Origin: Xiphydria camelus
Taxonomy: Eukaryota; Arthropoda; Insecta; Hymenoptera; Xiphydriidae
DNA: 64,000 bases
NCBI GenBank assembly: GCA_963678675.1
Contig: OY783198.1
Span: forward strand, 21,066,684-21,130,683
Direction: 5' to 3'
The notes beneath the pieces are model-generated. The model saw only the letters and a program-made list of their open reading frames with translations. It searched no databases and was not told the origin of the DNA. Every line of letters begins with the position of its first letter. Positions within the stretch are counted from its first letter, which is position 1. The translations under genes were made by a program, and so were the position numbers. Shown here piece by piece: positions 35,215 to 46,800 of the stretch.

Positions 35215-35425
35215 AATACAACTAAAAGTTTTGATCCCGTCAAATTAATTTCAAACATTCTCAAACTTGACAGTTATCCACCCTAATCTTAACAATCAAT
35301 CAATAAATTCGTAGTCACGATTTACTTTACGAAAAAGTCACTAAAAATTAACTGAGAACTTTTCTCAAACTTTTTGTAACACCGCCTAGCGCAGTAATAT
35401 CGACAGACGACCCTCTGAAACGCAG
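35215..35425. repeat. Family R diverged dispersed repeat, copy 2
   Basis: It shares ordered blocks with 5047-5300: ATTTCAAACATTCTCA, GACAGTTATCCA, CAATCAATAAATTCG with AGTCACGAT, GAACTTTTCTC, and GCAGTAATATCGA followed by ACGACCCTC. Identity is low. Confidence 0.4.
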
Positions 35426-38090
35426 TATACATCGAACCGTTGAAGAGTTACGACGAGGTGACGACAAAATCAAGCGTAAGCAGCGCCGGAAACAAAGAAA
35501 AGAACGACGACAGACGCAAAGGAAAAAGAAAAAAAGAAAGGAGCGGAACCCAAAGTCGAGGAGACACTCTCACCGCGCGGCGTTCGCGACCGAGTGTCAG
35601 GTGTCATCACGCGCGAACGAGGCGATGCGGGAGAAGTCCCGACGGCGGGGGGGAGCCGGCGAGCGAGACACGGGCGCGCGGGGTGAAGCGCGGCGCGTGC
35701 ATCGAGAAACGCGGTCCTCGCGCCGCGCATTCGGAGAAATTATGCGGCGTCGCGCGAGTACGTTCGCACGTGGAGACCCGCTTTAGCGGGTGAGAGTTCA
35801 GGCGCCTGAGCCTCGGGGCGGTCCAGCTTTGTGCGCGGGTCCCGGCCACGGAGTGTCTTCCCGTAGTTTACGAGACAAGGAAATTAGTTAAATGTGTAAT
35901 AATGCCCAACGGGGGGTGCTCGGCTCGGGTCCCGGACGGGTTCCTCGTCGCGGCGACCCCCTCTCGCTCCGTCTCCCCGCGCCTCTGGACCCATCCCCAT
36001 CGCGATGGGCCAGATGGCGACGCTCTCTTACGTGTGTAGTACCCTCGCCACAAATCTTTGACCTTCTCTCGCCCCCTCCTCCGTCGCAGCTCGCTTCCCG
36101 CATGTTTATCCGTCTTTCTCTCTATACTCAAACGACGACCTTTTCGTCATTTTGCTTCGCGCCGCTCGCCCCGAGAGTCCGATCCCCTTCCTCTAACCGC
36201 GAGACGCGGGGGGACGCGGGCGAGGGACCCTCCGCCGCACAGTTCGCGCGCGCGTGGGTGCGCGGGCGAGTCGATACTTCGAAAGGGTTCGACGTACGTA
36301 CGCACGTGTACGGTCGAAGTGAGTGCTCCCTCCGCTCGTGTGTACTGCCGGAGGGAGGGGACGAGAGAGGGATGGGACGACGCGCGGAAGAAACGTCCGG
36401 GTGGCATTCAGGAGGAAGTGCAGGATGATTCAAGGTCGCGGCGTGAGTCGGAGAACGCGTCACCGTGGAATCCGAGTGTACGAGGCGGGTGGTGTCGGCG
36501 ATGACGACCAAGAAATCACGCGGAATGTCGATTTTATTGCGCGGAACGATTAAATTGTGTGTATAATGGGACTGTTTCAATAGAGCGGCAGTTATCCCGA
36601 CGAAACGATTAACCGAACGACCGGTTATCCGAACTCTACGCGCCGACGTCGCGTTAAAAGATATCTTCGCGATTTATCGCCGCTCGTAAAAGGCTTTCGG
36701 ATTACGAACTTTTTTTTTCATCTTGTTAGCCTCCGCGCGCTCTGACCGATGGCTATTTTCTCTGTTTCAGGTAAGACGATTTTGTGAACCCGAACGAGGT
36801 TGGCCGCCGAATCCACCTACGGCTGTGCTTTTACAACGTGCAAGCGTGCGCGGCTCGTGATCTCCAGGTAACCGAAATCCGCGAGGAGTCGCGACACGCG
36901 TGGCGGCCGCATGCGCGCGCGCACGACGTGGTGCCCCGTGCGTGCGTCGCGACGACGGTTGCGTTCGGTGGCTGATGTTTCGGACGGCTAGAATTACGGT
37001 GTTTAGGGGAGCAGCGCCTCGGGTGCAGCAGTGGCTCCTTCAGAGCCTCTCGTACCGCTCTCCGCTGATTCGGCAAATCGTTTTTCGCGATGCTATATAT
37101 CCACCTTGTTTCTACTCCCTTTTAAATTTAAAGGAAACAAAAGGAGCGTGTCAACCCTTTGAAAATCTTCTGGTATCAGTTCGAACGATATTTCGACTTC
37201 TTCGCTAATATTTTATAATATTCGTTGATAGAAAAATAAGGCGGAATGTGTTGAATCTAATTTTTCATAATATTTTTTAATTTTCTCTGCGGACAAATCT
37301 TTGAAATCTAGTCTCGTGGCCTTCGAGTCGCGATTGGAACGTTTTTCCGATTTCCTCGTCGATATATTTTTGGACGAGGCGAAGCGGCGGACGCCAAATT
37401 TGACTTGAGGGAAATTTCAAGATTTTCCCCCTCGAAAAACTCGACGGAAGCTCGTGGAAAAGTGGGTGGGGAACCTAGTCTCGCGGCTTTCGGGGGGTTT
37501 GTAGAGGCGGGCGAGGGGGGCTTCGCGGGCAGCCCGCACCGTCTGCATTCCAGTGTGTTTACGGTCGAGCCCCTGCGTCTTGACCGTGCATCCCACATCG
37601 TCCCACCGTACAACGGCGGATAGAGTCGGGTCCGAGAGTGTTCTCCGTAGGGTATCCCGTACACGCGCCTCGCGTGATGCATTCTTCGCGCGTAGCCACA
37701 CACACACACACACACTCCTGCGTGCGCGAGAGTGTCGCGACTTTCCGTGGAAAACTCTTCACCGGAAGGTGGGAGGTGAAGTCATCGTCATTCCTATTTA
37801 TAAACGGCCGACTGCTCGTTAGGTCGCAATTTTATGAAGGTTCTAAATTAGAATTTGTAACTTCCACTTTGCTCGCTTCTCGGCCGTTTCCTCGTGCGAG
37901 GCTCATGCGTCCGCTAACTGCGGCGAAGATATACGTTTACGTACATTGTAGATGACTTATCGTTGCGCGGTAATCAGAGTTTAGTGTCCCTGCGGGTGGA
38001 GAAATGTTTCGACGATTTAAAAATGTTATATTACTCGTATAGCTCTCTTAAAAAAGAGAGAGGAGAAGAGAGTACCTACCTATATTAATC
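35426..38090. other. CpG-rich unique DNA; one splice-like site; no gene seen
   Basis: Basic, motif-free frames cover both strands between 35440 and 36580 and between 37308 and 37955. (CA)n lies at 37697-37714. AT-rich sequence around 37200-37300 shows no structure. Confidence 0.45.
36752..36776 (+). promoter_or_regulatory. Candidate recursive (zero-length-exon) splice site
   Basis: The sequence TATTTTCTCTGTTTCAG is followed directly by GTAAGA: a strong pyrimidine tract and AG acceptor joined to a GTAAG donor at 36770/36771. In flies this arrangement marks recursive splicing in very long introns. No host exon is identified here, so use in splicing is inference. Confidence 0.35.
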
Positions 38091-38282
38091 ACTGTTATAC
38101 GAGATAATAGATTTGATATTTTGAGGAAGGTATTGCATTCGTTGCTCTACTGTACGACAACAGTTGACATGCATTTCATAAACTTCACTAAACGTATGTT
38201 GATTGTCGTCATACAGTAAAGCACAACGAACACAATACTTTCTCCAAATCTATTATCCAGTAGGTATAACAGTGATCGATAT
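38091..38282. mobile_element. Family V, about 190-bp hairpin element
   Basis: The left arm TATTAATCACTGTTATACGA, GATAATAGATTTGA, GTATTGCATTCGTTG and TACTGTACGACAACAGTTGA is matched by the inverted right arm, which contains TGATTGTCGTCATACAGTAA, CAACGAACACAATAC, TCTATTATCCAGTAGG and TATAACAGTGATCGATA. Confidence 0.75.
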
Positions 38283-40836
38283 ACTTTTCTCTCCATGAGA
38301 AGCGATTAATATCGCATAGGTATATCTGTTTCGATTTTTATCAAGTACAGTCGCGTATGGCAATTTCGCAAATTCAATTCCCCGATGCCAGAGGTCCCGA
38401 ACGCGCGCGGCATTTGTAGACTGCGTAATTTGCAGTAGAGACGGGTTAATAGTTGGATAACCCGACCACGGGAGGAAATTAACCAAAGCTCGCTCCCTTA
38501 ATCGCGCCTACGCGTCCGAAGGTGGGGTCGGGTTCGAAGGTTCCGTCGCCGGCGCGCGAGTGTGGAGTCCCTCCCCACCCCCGACTGACGGGGCCGTTTT
38601 CGCTCTATCGCCGCTTGTACGCTCGCCTCGCCTTGGACAAAAGGCGTTTCGTGATAATCCTTCATCGAGAGCCCCGTCGGCCCCGACCTCTAAATAATCC
38701 GTATTCACGAACGGAGCGTCATTAGTACGCTCTCGGGAAGGCGCGCGCGCGCGCGCGCGATGGATGGAATCGGCGTGTCGGTGAAGACGACGACGACGAC
38801 GACGAGGAGGAGCAAAAGGGCGTCCGGAGACGAGGACCTCGTACGGCGTCTTCCGCGAGATCGATCGCGGTGTGCGAGGAGGAGACGAAGGGGAAAATAT
38901 CGCGGATATTAAACGTTATCCGTGTTGCGCGAATTTTAATCGACGATTTTTTGCAAGGCTCGACTTTGATTCTCGGCACGATATTCCGACGTATATTAGA
39001 ATTTCAATGAAACTGCTTGGAATTTTATTTACGTATCTCCGCATGGGGGACATCGATTTATTCATTCGGTGTTGAAGGATTAGAATATTCGGAGCCTGGA
39101 CGAAAATAGTTCTTTTTTCGAGTGTCTCGATATCTGCGCAGTGCTTGCGTCTGTCTCACATCTGAACCAAATTTTACGGAAAGAGGTTTAATGAGAAAAT
39201 CGAGTCTTAATTCATTCCCAATAAAGCGAAGACGATCCTCGGTGGATTATATCGAAGTACCTAAGCCGTTGAATAAATCCAGTAGTAATGGCAACAGCAC
39301 AGCAGTCAAATACCCGCGATGCGCCTATACCTGCGTGCGACGATCTCCTCGTTCAGAATGTGGAGTTCGAGCAAGCTCGTAACTCGGAGCGTCGCCGCGG
39401 GCGGGGCGGATAGATGTACACCTACGAGGGGAGGTGTTACGCAATAAGAAGAGGGATGCCCTCTCGGCTCCCCTCTCACCGAGATCGGGGATGGCGCGTC
39501 ATAACTCAGTGACATCACCGTTATGCGATTACGAGTCATTAAGAGGGAGGCGCGGGTCCAGCTCCAGCTTCGAACTCGGAACCGGTCGCTAACGCGGCGG
39601 AAAGTTCGCGCAACTTTCGCGTTCGTTCGACGCAAGGGAGGAAGGGTTCGCGGGCACGTGGGGTCATTTTTTAGCGCCGCTCGCGCCGCGGGAGTCCCGC
39701 GCCCGGAGCGGAGAACTCGCTGCGGCGCGCGCGCGCGCGCGCGGGTTGGAGGATCGCGCGAGATGGAATCGAGGGAGAAGAGAGAGAGAGAGAGAGAGAG
39801 AGAAAAGTCTCGAGAGCGGGTCAACGGCTCTCGAGTTTTGTTTGTCCGTCCCTTTCCGCACCTGTCCCGATCCGCGCGCGCGCGCGCGCGCGCGGACATT
39901 CTCATTAGGCCTTTTCGCGTTTTACATCAGCGGGATATTCTTTGGGGTGGTTCCGACGTCCGATGGATTTCTCGGAAGGGATTGTCGATTGTTTTTCTCT
40001 CTTTGCGTGATTAATATTCATGTAGGGTAAAAGTGGGAGGAACATCCTGATTAAAGAGCAAATTCAAAATCGACCATCTCGAAATCAATAGCAGATATCG
40101 AAGGAAAGTTTAGATAAAAAAATGTTTATCTATATTTGTACTATAAAAAAGCTGCTCTACATTTTTCACATATCTCCACTGCGTTTCGAGATAATCGCGT
40201 TCAAAGTTCAACAGACATAGGTGCATCTATCCAAATTTATCCGAAAGAGTACTTCTCTCGCGCATTTGACAAACCTGGCGAATTATTCTTTAAGGTGTTT
40301 CTTAAGATATAAACCATGCAAATGCTCCAGAGTGCTACATCTTTCCGAACTTCTATATCTTGTGCGATTACGTAATACATCGTAGCGGCGAGTCCCGTAG
40401 CGAGGGCGAAATGGAAGCGAGAGAGGAAGAGGGCCGCGGCGCTGCAGCGCGCCTCTCGTCGAAGCGTGCTGTATACGAAGAGCCCCGGGGCGCTACGATA
40501 CGGATTTCCATTCTATTCGTCCTCTGCTCCGCTGCATCGCGGCGTTCCGGCCGCCCTGGTTGATATACGTATTACCGGCGGAATTACTGAATATTTATAC
40601 GAGGTATTCGAGGTAAAACAATGCGCCCTGCCCACGCGTACCACGTCCCACGACCCGCGACCCCTTCTTCGTCTTCGTTGCGAGCGTGCGTCGCGCGCGG
40701 TCAGACTCCGCGGGTCTTCGTGAATTTTTAGCGGATGCTGCGCCGCGGATCTCATCTCGGTCCATCTCCGAGCCGCGCGCATTCTCGCGTCTCCTTCTGC
40801 ATTTCATTTTTCTTCTTCTCCGGTACATCTCGATTA
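38283..40836. other. Mostly CpG-rich unique DNA, no gene seen
   Basis: (GAC)n occupies about 38782-38803, (CG)n lies near 38741-38759 and 39870-39892, and (GA)n at 39780-39802. Frames between 39306 and 40030 are basic and overlap. The AT-rich piece 40025-40370 has no recognisable ends. Confidence 0.45.
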
Positions 40837-41074
40837 TGCACGGTTAAAAATGGTTTGAATCTTAAGAATCGAAAGAGCCGGCTGAATTTTCATTAATATT
40901 TGAATACTCGTCAAGTGTCTGGATATTAAATTTTTGACGAGAATTTATAATAAAAAGACATTACAGACATAATAGTTCGTTATTTCGTATGATATTTTAG
41001 ATACAGAGAGATGCAGTTGATAATTGCTTCAATTACTTTTACTTGAATGTTTTAATGAAATTTTTAACAGTGTA
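40837..41074 (+). mobile_element. Family T element, copy 2
   Basis: It begins CACGGTTAAAAATGGTTTGA followed by ATCTTAAGAATCGAAAGAG and ends GAAATTTTTAACAGTG|TA. The ends are inverse (CACGGTTAAAAAT / ATTTTTAACAGTG). The other copy, at 29128-29392, lies in the opposite orientation. Confidence 0.7.
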
Positions 41075-41939
41075 TTTTCACGCACGGTACGTAGTGACAT
41101 CGAAGGGGAGAAAAAACGAGGATAGAACGAATAAGAGCGGCGGAGCACGAGGCGGGAGAAAAGTCGCAAAGAACTCGAAACTTGTATACAGATGACGATC
41201 GAATTAACGTGAACGTCGAAGCGTAACTCGCTGGCTTAGAGTTTCAATAAAACGGTTCAGCGGCTCGTTAACACTCGTTGGGCCGTAGGACCTTAACGGT
41301 TTGGTCGCGCGTCTCGGTTAGTTGGTCGTAATCGATTCCTCCGCTCCGGCCCCACGTCCGATCAATTAAGGCGCCGTCGAAGCGGGCGACGCCGCGGAGC
41401 CGCTGCGGGGGTGACTTTGAAATTACTATTGTGATTTCTTCGATCGCGCCAACCGACGCTCCACCGTCGATTTACGACTGCGTCAGGGTCATCGCGCGAA
41501 GCGCAACCACCGGCTGTGATCTCCTGATGGGCGCAAGAAAACGCGCGCGCGCGACACGCAAAAAACCGCGGTGATAATACCGAGTGTCCCAACGGACGCG
41601 CCTAATGCTCGGTTCGCATGAGCGCGTTACGCTCGCCGTGACAATGTCGCCGCGCCGTTCGCCGCCCCTCGCCGATACGCGCCACGCATATGATGATAAC
41701 ACCCGTGCTGCAGTTGCCTCCGCGCCGCGAGAGGCGAGGCGCGGTATCGCGTTTCCTTCGTGTCGTTATGGCGTTTATCTGTACACGTGGCGTGCTCTTC
41801 TTCGCTTCCTTCTCTCTCTCTGTCTCTTTTCTTTCATAATCTCCGTCATTTATCTGTCTCTCTCGGTCGTAGTTTCATCGCGGTGCAGCTTAGATGAAAA
41901 TTCCGACGAATTTAAAATCCTCAGTAAAGCCCCAAATAC
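41075..41939. other. CpG-rich unique DNA, no gene seen
   Basis: Basic frames on both strands (41362-41988), with no motifs. Confidence 0.5.
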
Positions 41940-42091
41940 ATTCACGACGTTCATACAAACTACAATAATCGATCGTCCTAAAGTATAGGTACATTTATTT
42001 TGCTGTATGAGTTTAGAAAAATAATTATTCTTCAAAAAATTGTTAAATTTGCATTAAAATGCAATTCGAATTAATCGCTCCATTTTATCAC
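41940..42091 (+). repeat. Family Q repeat, copy 1 (left part)
   Basis: GACGTTCATACAAACTACAA followed by TAATCGATCGTCCTAAAGT is repeated at 51108-51150, and the following AATTGTTAAATTTGCATT corresponds to AATTGTTTAATTTACATT near 51190. It is probably the flank of a larger element that includes the hairpin that follows. Confidence 0.55.
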
Positions 42092-42365
42092 AGCAACATA
42101 TTTACGAAAAAATTGTGTATATATTGAATAAATTCTGTATAAATCTTAATTCTCTGTATCCCAGGAAGGTAGGTGGGAGAATGAAGAAGCAAGCGGCGAA
42201 CCACCTTCTTTCCATTACCACTTTCCAGCTACGAAAGTGGAAATGGAAAGAAGGTGGTTCGCCGCTCACCTTTATTCTCCCAATTACCTCCCTGGGAGAC
42301 AGAGAATTAATATTTGTATCGAATTTATTCAATATGTGTACAATTTTTCGTAAATATGTTACTGC
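42092..42365. repeat. 274-bp hairpin-forming inverted repeat
   Basis: The arms run from AGCAACATATTTACGAAAAA to the inverse TTTTTCGTAAATATGTTACT at the right edge. The innermost stem is GGCGAACCACCTTCTTTCCA against GGAAAGAAGGTGGTTCGCC, closing on a short loop around CAGCTAC. The pairing is near-perfect in the central 80 bp. Part of the outer arm (TATTTACGAAAAAAATTGTG) recurs near 51540 inside family Q copy 2. Confidence 0.8.
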
Positions 42366-43033
42366 AATATAATATTGCAGTAGGTAGGTACTCCATCGAC
42401 TATAGTCGAGAGTAAACGCAATTTAACACCGTGATGTCAGACCGGAACCCCGGTAGTGTATCTCTCTCCCTCCGCGTATATAGGAATGCGCACGGACTCG
42501 CGTGTAGTACCAGAGCAGGAGTACGTCGCGCAATCCATATCCTATAAACGGTCCACCCAGATCACAGGGTTAGGGCTTGACGCGCGCGTCTCGAAGCACG
42601 CGGGTGTGCACGCACGGAAACGTGACGCCGAAACAGAAAGAGGCGTGTTATACGGTGTTCGGTGTCCTTCCCCACCCTCTGCACGCGCGCGCACTCCTCC
42701 CCCCGCGGGTCCCTCTTCCGCCGCTTCTTCCCTCTGTACCCCTTCGCTTCGTCGCTCGCTCGACTCTCGATCCCCGCGCGCGCAACACCGCGGTAATAAG
42801 ATACCGAACGATCGAGGGGGGAGTGTGGGAGTCCGTTCGCGCGGTTCCCTGCGTCGCTGCGCGGCGCACGTACGACGATAAACCGCGGCGCTCCGGAATT
42901 CGCGGCAATTAAGTTCTTCAAGAGTAAGAACCGAGAGCGATCGAAGCTCGCGCGCACGCGTGAATACGATGCGTTTGATTAAGGTGGGGTGATGACGAGA
43001 GGAGGATCGCGAGGGGAGCGAATCTCGTTCGGA
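42366..43033. other. CpG-rich unique DNA, no gene seen
   Basis: It starts with the small palindrome CTGCAATATAATATTGCAG at 42362-42380. The remaining frames (42456-42957, both strands) are basic and motif-free. Confidence 0.5.
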
Positions 43034-43267
43034 TACACGGAAAAAAATAAATCGTAGTATTTATCAAAATTGTGATAAATTTCGGGACGAGGTTAATTTT
43101 ATCGTTACGATAACTACAATTTTAGTTAAAATTACAGCCATACTTGCAACTTCTATAAATCTTACTATAGTTTTTATTAAAATTGCAGTTATCGTAACAA
43201 TAAATTGGCCTTGTCCTGAAGTGTATCATAAATTTCATAAATGCTATGATTAATTTTTTTCCGTGTA
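43034..43267. mobile_element. Family H element, copy 1
   Basis: The ends TA|CACGGAAAAAAATAAAT and ATTAATTTTTTTCCGTG|TA are inverse with TA on both flanks. Inner blocks GTTACGATAACTACAATTTT and AAAATTGCAGTTATCGTAAC are also inverse. A second copy interrupts family G at 54772. Confidence 0.8.
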
Positions 43268-43832
43268 GGAATAGAAAGGAAAGGTGAGATTATAGAGACT
43301 AGAATTGAATTTGAGGAAGGAGACGATGCATGGGATGCTGTGTGGACCACAAAAAGACTTCTCCTTATATTCGTACACTCATTCTCGTAGGCTTCGGTGT
43401 ATCAATCCCGTTCTCCGCGCGAGCGAGACGAATTTTACGGATGTCCGCCGTCGCGTCCCCGCGCGCGATCTGTCACCCGTGAGAAACGCGAGAAGAAAAC
43501 CCGCGCGACAGTTGTACACCGCCGGAGAGCTTCCCCGGAACGGTCGTGGAACGCGGCAAATGAGAAATCCTCGCGGGGGAAAGAGATGCACGAATATTAT
43601 TTGCCATTAAAGCGAGGGACAATTTAAAAGCTATTACTATTACTCGCGGCCTTGGCGCGCGCGTACGTCCTCTCTCTTTCCCTCGTAGAGCCGAGCGGTC
43701 TCGGCTGCAGCGAGTGCACTTTTATCCAACGGGGATCGTTTTGCGTGACCGACTGCTCCTGATCGCTCCGCGCGCCTACGCGCGTAATGAACGCACCGCG
43801 GGAGAGTCGAGTCGCTTTTTCTTCTATCATAC
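43268..43832. other. CpG-rich unique DNA, no gene seen
   Basis: Basic overlapping frames only, with no element end before 43833. Confidence 0.5.
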
Positions 43833-44037
43833 GAGGCTAAACTTCCTCGCCAGGAAAGAAACTTTAATCACTGCTATTTTATTGTTTGTGAACTTTTGAC
43901 CTACATCGATGTGTAAGACTTTATTACAAATAAAAATATAGTCTTTAAAAAAGTTTTATATGAATACTTATGAGCCAAAAGCTCGTAGCTAATGAGATGG
44001 TAGTGATTAAATTTTTTATTCCCGGCGAATAAGTTTA
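43833..44037. mobile_element. Family E palindromic MITE, copy 3
   Basis: It starts GAGGCTAAACTTCCTCGCCA and GGAAAGAAACTTTAATCAC and ends GTGATTAAATTTTTTATTCC and CGGCGAATAAGTTTAG. The centre is in the opposite orientation to copies 1, 2 and 5. It abuts family W. Confidence 0.8.
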
Positions 44038-44242
44038 GAAAATTGAATAGTAACGGTTACTGCGTCAGAATAATAAGTCGGTGACAGCTTCGACGATATT
44101 GTGTTGCATAATCTGCAGAATTGTAATCATCATTATTCGAACGGTAATCATCACTATACGGCATATTATTCAACACATTATATCGTCGAAGCTTTCGCCA
44201 ACTTACTGTTCTGGCACAGTAATCGTTACTGTTCAATTTTCT
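44038..44242. mobile_element. Family W, 205-bp near-perfect hairpin element
   Basis: The left arm AAAATTGAATAGTAACGGTT, ACTGCGTCAGAATAATAAGT and AGCTTCGACGATATTGTGTT is inverse to the right arm AACACATTATATCGTCGAAG, ACTTACTGTTCTGGCACAGT and AATCGTTACTGTTCAATTTT. It is non-coding and lies directly next to E copy 3. Confidence 0.8.
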
Positions 44243-44940
44243 CCGTGTGCTCTCTTCGAGGTCCCCTTTTGCGCGGATCTCGAAGTGTTCTCGATACGCC
44301 GGCCGAGCGAAATAGCGATTGCAGGTAGACGCAGTCCTCGGGTTGATCGAATAAGTGCAGCGGATCGATTTTATGAAAGCCCGTAAATCCTTCAGACTCT
44401 CTTCACATCGTTCGGATCGAGATCCGCGCTCGGAATCTCACCGGTACGTTAATTCGACCGGGAACCGTAGACGTACTTAAATCAACGAGGCTCTTCGTAC
44501 GATCGACGACATTCGGCAGCGGGAAATGTCGGAGGACCCCGTGTTCGGGGTTCATTAGGGTCGGGTTTGAAATAGACGTTGTTAAATGCCTGAGTAGCGA
44601 TTCAAAATTACGGCGGCGTTATTCCTTACGCCGCGCGGCAGGTCGATCTGGAGATCTCTCGCGATCGTCGAGCCGTGCGGCGGTGCTTGTATTAATGAAA
44701 CGAGTTGGAATACGAGACGGAACGGCACGGATCGGTAGCGGGTCGGGAGAGAGAAAACGAGGAGGCCCCGCCACTCTCTCCGCGGGGCAGTTTGTATCCA
44801 AATGAAATGACGATCGATCGCCGGATCAATTCCAGATCCGTCGCTGCCGGGATCGACCGGGTATAATCTACCATCTCCGATCGGGGAGTCGTTCTCGAGA
44901 CCGAACCCCGTCGAGACGCGCGAACGGACAAACGGGGAGG
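44243..44940. other. CpG-rich unique DNA, no gene seen
   Basis: No motif, repeat or element end was recognised. Confidence 0.5.
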
Positions 44941-45580
44941 GGCTAGGGAAATCTGGAAAACCTGGAATTGTCAGGGAATCCTGAAATGTTTTTGAATTTT
45001 GTCAGCTACACCGAGAGAAATAATTGCTGGTGCCACAAAAATGTTTTCTCTGATCAAAAAATTGGTATAATATCAAGATACTCGTAAAGTCATGGTTTTC
45101 TTCGTGTAAGACAATACTTGATAGGCTTGAGTAATTGTTTTTTCGGCGCAAGAAGAATTTCTTGTCCCAACGCAGGTATTCTCGAATCGAGAATATTATA
45201 TTCATCGATCAAGAATCTGTATTCTTAAAAATGTCTAACATCATGCATTCTTGGTTCAAGAATAATTTGTTAACACTAGCAATTGTATCTATCGGTGTAT
45301 ATGCAAAATTACTCTAATCAACTCAGTTCTACCCAGGGCGCACAATATACCTTATCGAACTTTCAGTCGAGACGTTGGGAGTACAACACACGTTCCTAAA
45401 TTCATCTTGTTTTACACTTGAAACTATTTCCGATTTATCATAATGAATCAGTCATTGAGTTTAGAATCCGAACTCAATAATTACTTTAGTAACAGAAAAA
45501 AATAACTTTAGACTAGCCAGGGAAAAATACACATATTGGACCTGAAAATCCTTTAAAAGTCAGGCAATTTTAAATTCTGA
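44941..45580. repeat. Older repeat split by family A copy 6
   Basis: GGAAATCTGGAAAACCTGGA followed by ATTGTCAGGGAATCCTG at 44948-44984, and GCCAGGGAAAAATACACATA with AAAAGTCAGGCAATTTTAAA at about 45516-45573, use the same CAGGGAA/CCTGGAA vocabulary. They sit either side of family A copy 6 and unrelated sequence and could be the two remains of one old element. Confidence 0.35.
45009..45298. mobile_element. Family A MITE, copy 6
   Basis: It starts TA|CACCGAGAGAAATAATTGCT and ends AGCAATTGTATCTATCGGTG|TA, with TA on both sides. Internal blocks CAAAAATGTTTTCTCTGATC, CTTGATAGGCTTGAG (inverse use) and CCCAACGCAGGTATTCTCGA are present. Confidence 0.8.
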
Positions 45581-46021
45581 TTCTCTCTGCTAGACACCCT
45601 ACGAACGTACGCGATCTCGTCGACTTCGGAATTCGGAGCTCCGATTCTCCCGCGCGCGCGATTGTCTCCCGTTACGCAAGATCCGCCGAAGCCTTTCCTA
45701 CGGTGCTCCGCTTACGCGTAACCGACGCAGCGAAGTGGCGCAGCGGCAACGGCCGTGGTGCAGCACGGAACAGGTGTGTCGTGACTCGCACCGAACGTTG
45801 TCGACGCCTACGGTGTGCGGAATCGCGCTGCAGTTCCTTTCTCCGCTTTCAGACCGGATTCGCCGGGCGAGCCGAGATTTCCAATCGGTTCGGTAACCGC
45901 GGCGCGAGACGGCGAAATCGTTCTCGCGGCCTCGTTCCGACGCGCTGCAAGTGGGATGAGGTTCGCGGCGCGACGAGATATCCATATGCATGGCTTTTAA
46001 TGAGGTCTCGGTGTAAATGAG
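45581..46021. other. CpG-rich unique DNA, no gene seen
   Basis: Frames on both strands (45698-46020) are basic and motif-free. Confidence 0.5.
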
Positions 46022-46800
46022 TGATATTGCAAAAAAATCGTCAATATCTCGGCTTTACTATGAGATTTCCTTGATATATTCGTGATTTTGGAATCGGCAC
46101 GAAAAAATATACAAGATTGGATTGCCGAGAGATCGATTCCAGAGATGTTGATTTTTGGCAAAATGTTGCAATGTTCAATTTTTCGCGAAAATTGAAATCT
46201 CCGGAATCGGTCGTTCATATATCTATATAATATAATATATATCTACCTAATCCACCCAATCTTATGTATTTTTTCACTCTGATTGTGTGTGTGTGAAAAG
46301 CACGGTTACTAGGTCGAACACTCGAAGGAAATATAAGATATTGGCGATTTTATGCATGAGGAAATTATTTTTCCATAAAAAATTATCAATATATCTGTAG
46401 GTATTTCTTTAAGATTTCCCCCATAAATCCATAATTTTTGTAATTAGCACGAAAAAATATATCGGATAGAATGGCTCAGAGTTCGATTCCTGAGATTTTT
46501 CAATTTTAGGCAAAAGTCGAAATCTGTGGAATCGATCGCTCGACCACCCTTGCTTACGTATTTTTTCGCACTAATTACGAAACACACGGGTCGATATTTC
46601 GAAGGAAATATAAGATATCGATGATTCTCTACGAGAATATAATTTATTTCTCACAAAATAATCGTTATATCTCGGTGTTCCTTTGAGATTTCTTCAATAT
46701 ATCTGTGATTTTAGGAATCGGCACCAGAAAATACATCGGATAGAACAGTCGAGAATTTTGTTCCAGAGATTGCGATTTTTGCGAAAACGCGTCGAGGGTT
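46022..46800 (+). repeat. Family P tandem repeat, about 277-bp unit, nearly 3 copies
   Basis: GAAGGAAATATAAGATAT occurs at 46324 and 46601, a spacing of 277 bp. Each unit also carries an ATCGTCAATATCTCGG-like block, a TTTGAGATTTC block, GGAATCGGCACGAAAAAATA, and a GTTCGATTCCAGAGATT-like block. The units are diverged. The same unit recurs at 58790-59250 in the same orientation. Confidence 0.8.

Noticed and set aside
42084..42095. TATCACAGC as a miR-2-type mature start
   Set aside because: Only the first eight or nine bases fit, and it lies at the outer edge of a 274-bp hairpin, not in a miRNA-sized precursor.
46484..46500. GTTCGATTCC as a tRNA B box
   Set aside because: No A box or cloverleaf upstream; the word is part of the 277-bp tandem repeat unit.
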